A stretch of DNA of 22,271 nt from AC-69 sp044869895 (GCA_044869895.1 JBIOXZ010000041.1:1-22271); one strand, 5' to 3'. Numbered from the stretch's first letter, positions 1 to 6,574 are shown. The notes: generated by a model from the sequence alone, not told the origin. Translations and numbers: made by a program.

Positions 1-22
1 CTCGAGTGGGTGCTCCGTGATG

Positions 23-50
23 AGACCGTCCGAGCCGGCGGGACTCATCG
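23..50 (-). promoter_or_regulatory. Candidate ECF-type promoter, copy A (leftward)
   Basis: On the minus strand CGATGAGT (50-43) is followed, 16 nt after GATGAG, by GGTCT (27-23). The same two boxes with 16-17 nt spacing occur at 1112-1140 and 1469-1496 on the plus strand. It points left out of the window, divergent from the adjacent ECF sigma gene. The motif is seen directly; the promoter role is inferred from its recurrence and placement. Confidence 0.4.
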
Positions 51-67
51 CTTCCCCTCGTCCTGCC

Positions 68-73
68 TATCAT
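68..73 (+). promoter_or_regulatory. -10 box TATCAT of the ECF sigma gene (leaderless)
   Basis: TATCAT lies 7 nt before an in-frame GTG at 81. It overlaps the alternative ATG at 72, which could not then be transcribed. The TANNNT to start-codon distance matches several other genes here. No convincing -35 is visible. Confidence 0.45.
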
Positions 74-80
74 GACTGGC

Positions 81-1091
81 GTGGCAGCGAGGGGGAATCG
101 AGGCGGCAGCACGCTCACGCGGGGGGCGGAGGACCTCCAGGACCTGCTGGAGCAGCATCGCGTCGAGCTGACGGCCTACGCGTACCGGATGCTCGGCTCG
201 GCGTTCGAGGCCGAGGACGCGGTCCAGGAGACGCTGCTTCGGGCGTGGAAGGGCTTCGACGGGTTCGAGGGCCGGGCGGCGCTCCGTTCCTGGCTGTACC
301 GGATCGTCACGAACGTCTGCCTCGACATGCTGAACGGGAGGGCGCGGCGGGCCCGCCCCATGGATCTGGGGCCCGCGGGCACCGCCGAAGGGCACCTGCT
401 CGGCGAGCGCCTGCCCGAGGTCACGTGGATCGAGCCCATCCCCGACGGACACGCGCTGCCGACGGGTGGCGACCCGGCCGAGCTGGCGGAGTCCCGCGAG
501 AGCATCCGCCTGGCCTTCGTCGCCGCGCTCCAGCACCTCCCGGCCCGCCAGCGGGCGGTGCTGATCCTGCGCGAGGTCCTTCGGTGGAAGGCCTCCGAGG
601 TCGCCGAGCTCCTCGCGACCTCGGTCCCCTCGGTCAACAGTGCTCTCCAGCGAGCCCGGGCCACCCTCGCATCCGCCGATCTCGACACAGGCGATGCCCG
701 CCGACCGATGGACGAGGAACAGCGGGCACTGCTGGCCCGCTACGTCGATGCCTTCGAGCGGTACGACATGGACTCCCTCACCTCGCTCCTGCGGGACGAC
801 GCATCGTGGTCGATGCCCCCATACGAGCTGTGGCTCCAGACCCACGACGACGTTCGCCGATGGTGCCTGGGGCCCGGGATCGGCTGCCGGGGCTCGCGCC
901 TTGTGCCGGTCGAGGCCAACGGAATGCCGGCCTACGGGCAGTACAAGCCGAGCGATCGGGAGGGGATCCTGGAGCCCTGGTCGCTCCAGGTCGTCGAGGT
1001 GTCCGACGATCGGATCGCCGGGATCACGTTCTTCCTCGACACCCAACGGTTGTTTCCGATCTTCGGCTTGCCGCCCCAGCTGCAACGGTAG
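81..1091 (+). CDS. ECF sigma factor, SigG/SigX5-like, with SnoaL-like C-terminal domain
   Basis: A sigma-70 family extracytoplasmic-function factor that should direct core RNA polymerase to a small regulon. Region 2 is clear (AYRMLGSAFEAEDAVQETLLRAW, then SWLYRIVTNVCLDMLN). Region 4 follows with LPARQRAVLILREVL and the helix-turn-helix ending in SVNSALQRARATL. The last ~115 residues (RYVDAFERYDMDSLTSLLRDDASWSMPP onward) look like the SnoaL/NTF2-like extension of SigG/SigJ-type ECF factors, which can modulate activity in place of an anti-sigma factor. I chose GTG 81 because a TATCAT box lies 7 nt upstream; ATG 72 would add three residues. The length, about 336 aa, is normal for the family. No anti-sigma gene is adjacent; a STAS protein lies convergently downstream. 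The inducing signal is unknown. Confidence 0.9.
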   Translation: MAARGNRGGSTLTRGAEDLQDLLEQHRVELTAYAYRMLGSAFEAEDAVQETLLRAWKGFDGFEGRAALRSWLYRIVTNVCLDMLNGRARRARPMDLGPAGTAEGHLLGERLPEVTWIEPIPDGHALPTGGDPAELAESRESIRLAFVAALQHLPARQRAVLILREVLRWKASEVAELLATSVPSVNSALQRARATLASADLDTGDARRPMDEEQRALLARYVDAFERYDMDSLTSLLRDDASWSMPPYELWLQTHDDVRRWCLGPGIGCRGSRLVPVEANGMPAYGQYKPSDREGILEPWSLQVVEVSDDRIAGITFFLDTQRLFPIFGLPPQLQR

Positions 1092-1111
1092 GCAGGACGG
1101 CCCCGCGGAGC

Positions 1112-1140
1112 CGATGAGTTTCGCTTCGCCGGTGGGGTCA
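1112..1140 (+). promoter_or_regulatory. Candidate ECF-type promoter, copy B
   Basis: CGATGAGTTT (GATGAG at 1113-1118) is followed after 17 nt by GGTCA (1136-1140). This matches the boxes of copies A and C with one extra spacer base. The second box overlaps the stop codon of the convergent STAS gene, so transcription would run antisense through that gene towards the DHFR-like gene. It may be a functional antisense promoter or a decayed copy. Confidence 0.3.
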
Positions 1141-1425
1141 CCGCAGGATGTCGGCAAGCCCCATGAAGGCCAGCAATTCCCGTAGCTCGCAGCACGAGTT
1201 GCGAACCCTGACCCGACGCCCCAGCCGCCGGACCGTCAGCCGGACCCTGGCCAGGGCTTCGACGGCTACGGCGTCCGGGTCGACGATTGCCCCGGCGTCG
1301 CATACGACCAGCTCGGCGTCGCTTCGCTCCACGAGCGCGCGGGCTCGTTGGCAGAGCGCCGGAATGTCCTGGGGCGCGATCGGGCCAGCGAAGACCAAGA
1401 CGGCCGGACTCCTCTTCATCGCCAT
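1138..1425 (-). CDS. STAS-domain protein
   Basis: A 95-residue single-domain protein of the STAS (anti-sigma-factor antagonist-like) fold. The diagnostic part is VVCDAGAIVDPDAVAVEALARVRL followed by a basic strand and a C-terminal helix ending ELRELLAFMGLADILR, as in soluble actinobacterial STAS proteins. I start at ATG 1425 (MAMKRSPAVLVFAG), with ATG 1419 possible; the longer reading frame to 1551 adds a low-complexity N-terminus unlike the family. No good Shine-Dalgarno or TANNNT box precedes it. Typical STAS partners (anti-sigma kinases, phosphatases, sulfate transporters) are absent here. The position where a regulatory serine is expected reads DAGAIVDPDA, without an obvious Ser/Thr, so classic phosphorylation control is doubtful. 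A link to the convergent sigma factor is only positional. Confidence 0.7.
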   Translation of the reverse strand: MAMKRSPAVLVFAGPIAPQDIPALCQRARALVERSDAELVVCDAGAIVDPDAVAVEALARVRLTVRRLGRRVRVRNSCCELRELLAFMGLADILR

Positions 1426-1468
1426 CCATCGACAAGACCGGATCGACCCTGGAAACTGAGCGCGGGAC

Positions 1469-1496
1469 CGATGAGTTCGAGCCGGCCGCGCGGTCT
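1469..1496 (+). promoter_or_regulatory. Candidate ECF-type promoter, copy C, for the DHFR-fold gene
   Basis: CGATGAGTT (GATGAG at 1470-1475) is followed after 16 nt by GGTCT (1492-1496), the same boxes and spacing as copy A. It sits 44 nt before ATG 1541, a normal distance for a short leader with the GGGGAGGAG ribosome binding site. This is the copy best placed to be a promoter. Confidence 0.45.
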
Positions 1497-1540
1497 CCTT
1501 GGGCGTGACCGGGTCGGGATGAGCAGGGGAGGAGATCGCG

Positions 1541-2087
1541 ATGCGAGACATCGTGGCGGTCGAGTTCGTGTCGGTGGACGGGGTCGCGGAATCGCCGGAG
1601 AAGTGGACCGGTCCCTACATGGACGTCGAGATCGGGCAGACGATGCAGGCGGGCATGGACGCCTCGGACGCGATGCTGCTCGGACGGCGGACCTATGAGG
1701 AGTTCGCGGCCTACTGGGCCGACAAGACGGCCGAGGACGACCCGTACGCCGACTACATCAACGCCACACAGAAGTTCGTGGTGTCCACCACCCTGAATTC
1801 GGTCGAGTGGAGGAACTCGACGCTCATCACCGGCGACGTCGCCGAAGAGCTCGTCAAGCTGAAGCGGCAGCCCGGCAAGGACATCGCCATCATCGGCAGC
1901 CCTACACTCATGCGCTCGCTGCTGCACGGCGGACTGCTCGACCGGCTGGTCCTGCACGTCTTCCCGGCTCGATGCGGGGAAACGCTTGTTCGAGCAAGGC
2001 ATCGGTGAACTGTCCCTCGACCTGGTGGACTCCCGGACCTTCAAGACTGGCGTCGTCTCGCTGGCCTACGCGCCCGCCCGCTCCTAG
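1541..2087 (+). pseudogene. Dihydrofolate reductase family (RibD C-terminal fold) protein, frameshifted
   Basis: The N-terminal ~140 residues (MRDIVAVEFVSVDGVAESPEKW, then DAMLLGRRTYEEFAAYW, then IAIIGSPTLMRSLLHGGLLDRLVLHVFP) are a clear DHFR-fold/RibD-C protein, a family of NADPH-binding reductase-like proteins mostly of unknown substrate. After HVFP the frame runs into a premature stop at 2006-2008. The expected ending GKRLFEQGIGELSLDLVDSR is found in another frame from about 1977 and reaches a stop at 2085-2087. Family members have roughly VVLGxGKR at the junction, so a few bases around 1965-1979 seem lost. Either the gene is newly broken or the sequence has an indel error. ATG 1541 is preceded by GGGGAGGAG. 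DHFR-like, YCII, VOC and SRPBCC genes often cluster in actinobacteria near ECF sigma factors. Confidence 0.8.
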
Positions 2088-2115
2088 GCACAACGGCGGG
2101 GTTCACTCGCGTCGA

Positions 2116-2142
2116 TGTCGAGAACCCAGGGCCGGCTCCGAC
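2116..2142 (+). promoter_or_regulatory. ECF42-type promoter (TGTCGA-N17-CGAC)
   Basis: TGTCGA (2116-2121) and CGAC (2139-2142) are separated by 17 nt, about 50 nt before the DGPF gene start. As I recall from published work on ECF42 factors, their targets carry TGTCGA at -35 and CG(A/T)C at -10 and include DGPF genes linked to the sigma gene. The ECF42-type sigma factor is encoded 1 kb downstream, so autoregulation is likely. Confidence 0.6.
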
Positions 2143-2190
2143 CCATGGGTGAGAGCCTCCGCCGAGGCGCCTGAGGGAGGAGGTGTCAGG

Positions 2191-2550
2191 ATGAAGTACA
2201 TGATCCTGCTGTTCGGGGACCAGAACACAATGATGGAGGTCAAGACTCCGGAATGGATCAGGGAGATGATCAAGCTGATGGACACGATCGACCAGGAGCT
2301 CAAGGACTCCGGCCAGTACGTCGACGGCCAGGGACTCGTCGACCCCAGCCAGGCGAAGACCGTTCGGTTCGTCGAGGGTGCCCCGGTCCCGACCGACGGC
2401 CCGTTCGCCGAGGCGAAGGAGTCGCTGGCCGGCTACTGGATCATCGACGCCACCGAAGAGCGGGCGCTTGAGATCGCCTCACGGATCGTTGCCTTCATCG
2501 AGGCACCCGTCGAGGTCCGCCAGGTCGCCGACGCGCCTCCCGAGGTCTGA
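2191..2550 (+). CDS. DGPF-domain / YCII-related protein
   Basis: A 119-residue protein of the YCII-related (DGPF, PhnB-neighbour) superfamily. It begins MKYMILLFGDQ, carries the family motif as PTDGPFAEAKESLAGYWIIDA (DGPF at about residues 69-72), and ends in the usual helix and strand (ALEIASRIVAFIEAPVEVRQV). These small alpha/beta ferredoxin-like proteins resemble muconolactone isomerase-type folds; their biochemical role is unknown. DGPF proteins are the typical neighbours and targets of ECF42 sigma factors, and an ECF42-like factor lies two genes downstream. The start is fixed by GGGAGGAGG about 8 nt before ATG 2191; the open frame extends upstream but without similarity. A TGTCGA-N17-CGAC promoter-like element lies 50 nt upstream. 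Confidence 0.9.
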   Translation: MKYMILLFGDQNTMMEVKTPEWIREMIKLMDTIDQELKDSGQYVDGQGLVDPSQAKTVRFVEGAPVPTDGPFAEAKESLAGYWIIDATEERALEIASRIVAFIEAPVEVRQVADAPPEV

Positions 2551-2598
2551 CCGCGCACCACTACCGACCGCTCATCCGAGCAGAAGGAGGAGATCCCG

Positions 2599-3108
2599 AT
2601 GCAGAAGATCACCACGTTCCTGTGGTTCGACGACCAGGCCGAGGAGGCCGCGAACTTCTACGTCTCCGTGTTCTCGACCAGGCCCGGAGCCGATTCCGAC
2701 CCCGGACCGTCGAAGGTCGTGGACCTCACCCGATACGGTGAGGCCGGGCCTGGGGCCGCGGGAACCGTCATGACCGCGTCGTTCCAGCTCGCCGGGCAGG
2801 AGTTCACCGCGCTGAACGGTGGGAGACAGCCGTTCTCCTTCAACGAGTCGGTCTCCCTCGTCGTGAACTGCACGTCGCAAGATGAGGTCGACGAGCTGTG
2901 GACCGCTCTGACCGCGAAGGGCGGCGAGGAAGGCCCGTGCGGCTGGCTCAAGGATCGGTACGGCCTCTCGTGGCAGATCGTCCCGACCCGCCTGACCGAA
3001 CTGCTGACCGACCCAGATCCAGGGCGGGCACAGCGAGCCATGGAGGCGATGCTCGAGATGAAGAAGATCGACATCGCGACCCTGGAGCGGGCCGCAGCGA
3101 GCGCGTAA
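2599..3108 (+). CDS. VOC family protein, PhnB-like (3-demethylubiquinone methyltransferase-like fold)
   Basis: A 169-residue protein of the vicinal oxygen chelate superfamily, PhnB/YjdN branch. It starts QKITTFLWFDDQAEEAANFYVSVF, typical of the family once named 3-demethylubiquinone-9 3-methyltransferase, and continues with FQLAGQEFTALNGG, FNESVSLVVNCTSQDEVDELW, GPCGWLKDRYGLSWQIVP and a C-terminal helix. The methyltransferase name is historical and no cofactor motif is present, so I would not infer methylation. ATG 2599 has a strong AAGGAGGAG about 7 nt upstream. It lies 48 nt after the DGPF gene and 17 nt before the ECF42-like sigma gene, so the three probably form one operon. Substrate unknown. 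Confidence 0.88.
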   Translation: MQKITTFLWFDDQAEEAANFYVSVFSTRPGADSDPGPSKVVDLTRYGEAGPGAAGTVMTASFQLAGQEFTALNGGRQPFSFNESVSLVVNCTSQDEVDELWTALTAKGGEEGPCGWLKDRYGLSWQIVPTRLTELLTDPDPGRAQRAMEAMLEMKKIDIATLERAAASA

Positions 3109-3125
3109 GGCCGCCGGTCATCGCC

Positions 3126-4349
3126 GTGTCGTCGGTCGAAACGCCTGCCGTCGAGGACCTGCTGCGCGAGCTCGCGCCGCAGGTCCTCGGCACGCTCGTG
3201 CGGCGGCACGGGCAGTTCGACGCGTGCGAGGACGCCGTCCAGGAGGCGCTGCTCTCGGCATCGCAGCAGTGGAGCGAGAACGGTGTCCCCGTGAGCCCGA
3301 GGTCATGGCTCACTACCGCGGCGAACCGACGTCTCGTCGACGGATGGCGGAGTGAGAGCGCCCGGCGCCGTCGGGAGGAGACCGCGGCGGTGCTGGATCT
3401 CCCCAGCCGGGGAACGATCGCCGAGCAGGACGAGACACTCACGCTCCTCTTCCTGTGCTGTCACCCCTCACTTTCCGCGCCCTCACAGTTGGCACTCACC
3501 CTGCGCGCGGTCGGCGGACTGACGACGACGGAGATCGCCAACGCGTTCCTGGTCCCCGAGGCAACCATGGCCCAACGCATCAGCAGGGCCAAGCAGACCA
3601 TCCGGAGCTCGGGCGGCCGGTTCGAACTCCCGTCCGGGCCGGAGCTGGCAGGGCGCCTCCGCGTCGTGCTGCAGGTGCTCTACCTGATCTTCAACGAGGG
3701 CTACACGACGAGCTCCGGTCCTTCCCTTCAGCGGGGCGACCTCACGATCGAAGCCATCCGGCTTGGCCGCCTGCTCCACCGGCTCGTGCCCAGGGACGGT
3801 GAGGTCGCCGGACTGCTCGCCCTCATGCTGCTGACCGATGCGCGTCGATTCGCCCGAACGGACGCCGAAGGTCTCCCCGTCCCGCTCGCCGAACAGCGAC
3901 GCGACCTGTGGGACCGGACGCAGATCGAGGAGGGCCTGGCGCTCGTCGGCCGGACCCTTGGAGCGGGGCCGATTGGCCCCTACCAGGTCCAAGCGGCGAT
4001 CGCCGCCGTGCACGACGAGGCCCCGAACGCCGAGGAGACCGACTGGCCGCAGATCCTGGCACTGTACGAGGTGTTGGAACAGGTAACACCGGGGCCGGTC
4101 GTCACCCTGAACAAGGCGGTCGCCGTGGCCATGGTGCACGGGGCGCGAACCGGTCTGGCCCTGCTCGGAACGCTCGACGCCGACGAGCGTATGGCGCAGA
4201 CCCACCGCCTCGATGCGGTGCGCGGCGGCCTGCTCGAGCTCGCCGGAGACAAGGACGAGGCGCGAGAGTCCTACCGGCGGGCGGCGAGGAAGGCCGCGAG
4301 CGTCCCCGAGCAGCGTTACCTCGCCCTGCGCGCCGCCCGGCTGGGCTGA
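3126..4349 (+). CDS. ECF42-type RNA polymerase sigma factor with TPR-like C-terminal extension
   Basis: A 407-residue sigma factor of the ECF42 / SigI-like group. Region 2 reads LVRRHGQFDACEDAVQEALL, then SWLTTAANRRLVDGWR. Region 4 reads LTLRAVGGLTTTEIANAFLVPEATMAQRISRAKQTI. From about residue 180 the family-specific extension follows (RVVLQVLYLIFNEGYTTSSG, then helical repeats through YEVLEQVTPGPVVTLNKAVAVAMV to SYRRAARKAA). This C-terminal TPR-like region is reported to be needed for activity in ECF42 factors, which act without a dedicated anti-sigma factor. I start at GTG 3126 because similarity begins there (VETPAVEDLLRELAP); the open frame extends further upstream inside the VOC gene. 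Only 17 nt separate it from the VOC stop and no clear ribosome binding site is seen, suggesting translational coupling. Confidence 0.9.
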   Translation: MSSVETPAVEDLLRELAPQVLGTLVRRHGQFDACEDAVQEALLSASQQWSENGVPVSPRSWLTTAANRRLVDGWRSESARRRREETAAVLDLPSRGTIAEQDETLTLLFLCCHPSLSAPSQLALTLRAVGGLTTTEIANAFLVPEATMAQRISRAKQTIRSSGGRFELPSGPELAGRLRVVLQVLYLIFNEGYTTSSGPSLQRGDLTIEAIRLGRLLHRLVPRDGEVAGLLALMLLTDARRFARTDAEGLPVPLAEQRRDLWDRTQIEEGLALVGRTLGAGPIGPYQVQAAIAAVHDEAPNAEETDWPQILALYEVLEQVTPGPVVTLNKAVAVAMVHGARTGLALLGTLDADERMAQTHRLDAVRGGLLELAGDKDEARESYRRAARKAASVPEQRYLALRAARLG

Positions 4350-4394
4350 GCGTTTCCGAATCCGGGGTGCTGGCGGACGGGCTTCGCCGAACGC

Positions 4395-4400
4395 TAGGCT
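4395..4400 (+). promoter_or_regulatory. -10 box TAGGCT of the cyclase gene
   Basis: TAGGCT ends 9 nt before ATG 4410 and no Shine-Dalgarno lies between, so initiation is probably leaderless or nearly so. It separates the cyclase-exonuclease pair from the ECF42 operon ending at 4349. Confidence 0.4.
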
Positions 4401-4409
4401 GCCTCGGCG

Positions 4410-5249
4410 ATGGCCGCGTACGCAACGCCTGAGGAGGAATGGCACGACTTCCTGAGTGGCACGCACCCACACCTGAACGATCCGAGCCCGCTCCGGTTCA
4501 TCCCGTCAAGCCCGCGGTGCAAGCTCTGTAAGGCGCCATTCCGAGCTCCGGGCGCCCTGATCCTCAGGCGGTTCGGGTACACCCCGTGGGAGAAGAACCC
4601 GAAAATCTGTGGGCGCTGCTTCCGGGGTTTCGAGACCCACGCGAAGGCCTGCCCAAGTGCGGCCAAAAATGGGGAGGTCCGTGGGGGGGAGGTTGAGTTG
4701 TCGATGCTGTTCGCCGACGTTCGCGGCTCGAGCAAGCTCGCCAGGCAGATGTCGACCCTCGATTTCACCAGGCTCATGAACCACTTCTACAAGGTATCGA
4801 GCGAGGTTCTGATCGAGCGCGATGCGATCATCGAGAAGTTCGTGGGCGACGAGGTCGTGGGGCTGTTCATCCCGTTCATGACCGGTCAGGAGCACGCCAA
4901 GCGAGCGGTCGAGGCTGCTGAGGAGCTGCTCCGCGCCACGGGTCACGGATCCACCGAAGGCCCCTGGGTTCCTCTCGGAGTCGGTGTGCACACCGGCCTG
5001 GCATTCGTCGGCATCGTCGGTTCCAACGAATCGAGCGACTTCACGGCGCTCGGCGACCCGGTCAACATCGCTGCGCACCTCGCGTCGCAGGCGGCGATCG
5101 GGGAGATCCTCTTCAGCGAGCACGTCGCTGCCGGCGCGGGACTCCTGGATGCGGGTCTCGAGCACCGGTACGTTTCGCTCAAGGGTCACCAGATCGACGC
5201 CTTCGTCCTTGCGCCGGCTCATGGGGCGACCCCGAGAGCGATGGGGTGA
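4410..5249 (+). CDS. Class III adenylate/guanylate cyclase-domain protein with cysteine-pair N-terminus
   Basis: A 279-residue protein. Residues 37-81 hold CKLC, CGRC and one more Cys (C37, C40, C67, C70, C81), a possible zinc- or metal-binding module. Residues ~96-270 are a class III nucleotidyl cyclase domain: LFADVRGSS supplies the first metal-binding Asp (D103), EKFVGDE the second (D147) and the purine-contacting Lys (K143), and DFTALGDPVNIAAH the paired Asp (D210) and catalytic Asn (N219). The usual transition-state Arg four residues after the Asn is His (H223), so activity may be altered or lost. There is no membrane segment, so it should be cytosolic. The start is supported by a TAGGCT box just upstream. 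The last codons overlap the start of the exonuclease gene by 4 nt. Confidence 0.85.
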   Translation: MAAYATPEEEWHDFLSGTHPHLNDPSPLRFIPSSPRCKLCKAPFRAPGALILRRFGYTPWEKNPKICGRCFRGFETHAKACPSAAKNGEVRGGEVELSMLFADVRGSSKLARQMSTLDFTRLMNHFYKVSSEVLIERDAIIEKFVGDEVVGLFIPFMTGQEHAKRAVEAAEELLRATGHGSTEGPWVPLGVGVHTGLAFVGIVGSNESSDFTALGDPVNIAAHLASQAAIGEILFSEHVAAGAGLLDAGLEHRYVSLKGHQIDAFVLAPAHGATPRAMG

Positions 5250-6232
5250 AGCCCGTCAGCGGCCTCACGCTTCTCGTCGACTCGGCCAGCCTGATCTATC
5301 GGGCGCTCTTCGCCGTCCCCGACACGGTCAAGGCTCCCGACGGGTCCCTGATCAACGCGGCCTACGGATTCCTGGGGATGCTCGAGGGCCTGGTGGCCGA
5401 GCACAATCCGGCGTTCATCTGCTGTGCAGCCGATGACGACTGGCGACCGGAGTGGCGCGTCGAGCTCGTCGACACCTACAAGGCACACCGGGCGGAGCCG
5501 GGGAGCGCGCAGGAGCAGGCGGAGGAGCTCCTGGCTCCCCAGATCCCGCTCATCCTCGAGATCCTCGCGGGGTGCGGGATCCAGGTGGTCGGGCATCCCG
5601 GCTTCGAGGCCGAGGACGTCATCGGTACCCTGGCCCAGCGCGCGCCCAGCCGGGTGGCCATCGTCTCCGGCGATCGGGATCTCTTTCAGCTCGTGCGTGA
5701 TCCGAAGATCTTCGTGTTGTATCCACGACGAGGCGTCTCCGAGGTGGACGTGGTCGACGAGACGTACATCGGAACCAAGTATCAGATCCCCGGTCGGGCG
5801 TACCGCGATTTCGCCGTGCTGCGCGGCGATCCCTCCGACGGGCTGCCGGGGGTCCGCGGCGTCGGGCCCAAGCTCGCGGCCGGTCTCCTGGCCCGATACG
5901 GCAGCCTCAACGGCATCATCGAAGCGGCACGAGGATCCGATCAGGGGATCGCCCTCAGCAAGGTCCGTCGCGACCTCGACTACGTCGAGCGCGCACTCAG
6001 GGTCGTCACGATCCCCACGGACCTGCCCATCGCAAAGGTCGATCTGGCGCGACCTCGACGGGAGCCCGACCCGACTGTCCTCTCCCTGGCCGAGCGATAC
6101 GGGCTTGGCGGGGTGCTCCGCCGCCTGGTGGCCGCACTCACACCGGGCCGAACGGGCCCCCGATCGGCGGGCCCGAACCGACGTTCCTCCCGACCTGGTA
6201 GCGTTATCGATGAGGGTACCAATCGCGGTTGA
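5246..6232 (+). CDS. 5'-3' exonuclease (Pol I N-terminal / FEN-like domain)
   Basis: A 328-residue stand-alone 5' nuclease related to the N-terminal domain of DNA polymerase I, which removes 5' flaps and RNA primers using two divalent metals. Metal-binding acidic residues appear in order: LLVDSASLIYRA (D12), the AADDD stretch (63-65), TYKAHRAE (Y78, K79, R82), EAEDVIGTLA (E123, D124) and SGDRDLFQLV (D143, D145). RGDPSDGLPGVRGVGPKLA (about 193-211) brings two more Asp and the H3TH DNA-binding element. No polymerase domain follows. The last ~35 residues are basic and low in complexity. GTG 5246 overlaps the cyclase TGA (GTGA), implying coupling. Stand-alone homologues are common in actinobacteria beside a full polA elsewhere. 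Confidence 0.9.
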   Translation: MKPVSGLTLLVDSASLIYRALFAVPDTVKAPDGSLINAAYGFLGMLEGLVAEHNPAFICCAADDDWRPEWRVELVDTYKAHRAEPGSAQEQAEELLAPQIPLILEILAGCGIQVVGHPGFEAEDVIGTLAQRAPSRVAIVSGDRDLFQLVRDPKIFVLYPRRGVSEVDVVDETYIGTKYQIPGRAYRDFAVLRGDPSDGLPGVRGVGPKLAAGLLARYGSLNGIIEAARGSDQGIALSKVRRDLDYVERALRVVTIPTDLPIAKVDLARPRREPDPTVLSLAERYGLGGVLRRLVAALTPGRTGPRSAGPNRRSSRPGSVIDEGTNRG

Positions 6233-6324
6233 CGCTACGAGCAGTTCCCTCACCCCGGCTGCTACGGCCGGCGCCCGAACGGCAGCTCTCAGGCCGGAAC
6301 GGCGAAAGGAAGGAGGGATCGCAC

Positions 6325-6528
6325 GTGGCAACTGGAACCGTGAAGTGGTTCAGCTCTGAGAAGGGCTTCGGCTTCATCACTCCCGAGGACGGCTCCGCCG
6401 ACGTGTTCGTGCATTTCAGCGCGATCGCCGGCGACGGGTACCGTAACCTCGACGAGAACCAGCGGGTGGAATACGACGTGAGCCAGGGGCAGAAGGGCCC
6501 CCAGGCCGCGAACGTTCGCCCGGCCTAA
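6325..6528 (+). CDS. cspA: Cold-shock domain protein
   Basis: A 67-residue single cold-shock domain (OB fold) that binds single-stranded RNA/DNA and acts as an RNA chaperone. RNP1 is KGFGFI (residues 13-18) and RNP2 is VFVHF (27-31); the start ATGTVKWF and the end GPQAANVRP are canonical. The initiator is GTG 6325, chosen because similarity begins exactly there and AAGGAAGGAGG lies about 9 nt upstream; the longer open frame from 6229 has no similarity. The 92 nt between the exonuclease and this gene hold the leader, in which I see no reliable promoter hexamers. A hairpin terminator follows at 6551. Confidence 0.96.
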   Translation: MATGTVKWFSSEKGFGFITPEDGSADVFVHFSAIAGDGYRNLDENQRVEYDVSQGQKGPQAANVRPA

Positions 6529-6550
6529 GGCGTCTTCGGACGTACCGCGA

Positions 6551-6574
6551 GGGCCCGGCAGCAGCCGGGCCCTT
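6551..6574 (+). terminator. GC hairpin terminator after the cold-shock gene
   Basis: GGGCCCGGC (6551-6559) and GCCGGGCCC (6564-6572) form a perfect 9-bp stem with an AGCA loop, followed by TT. The U-tract is very short, as usual in GC-rich actinobacteria. It also lies just before the 3' end of the convergent nucleotidyltransferase gene (6586) and could serve both strands. Confidence 0.7.

Noticed and set aside
45..1157. Long minus-strand open frame opposite the ECF sigma gene
   Set aside because: Its translation is low-complexity Arg/Gly/Pro-rich with no domain, and the opposite strand encodes clear sigma region 2 and 4 motifs. Long antisense frames are expected at this GC content.
932..2044. 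370-codon minus-strand open frame
   Set aside because: It spans the ends of three better-supported genes and the frameshifted DHFR-like gene, and its translation shows no recognisable domain outside the segment shadowing real genes.
2559..2582. Possible fourth GATGAG...GGTC motif on the minus strand between the DGPF and VOC genes
   Set aside because: The T after GATGAG is missing, the spacing is 18 nt, and it would fire antisense into the operon, so it was not counted.
6229..6268. TTGACG near 6229 as -35 of the cold-shock gene
   Set aside because: No acceptable -10 lies at 16-18 nt; the hexamer overlaps the exonuclease stop codon and may be chance.
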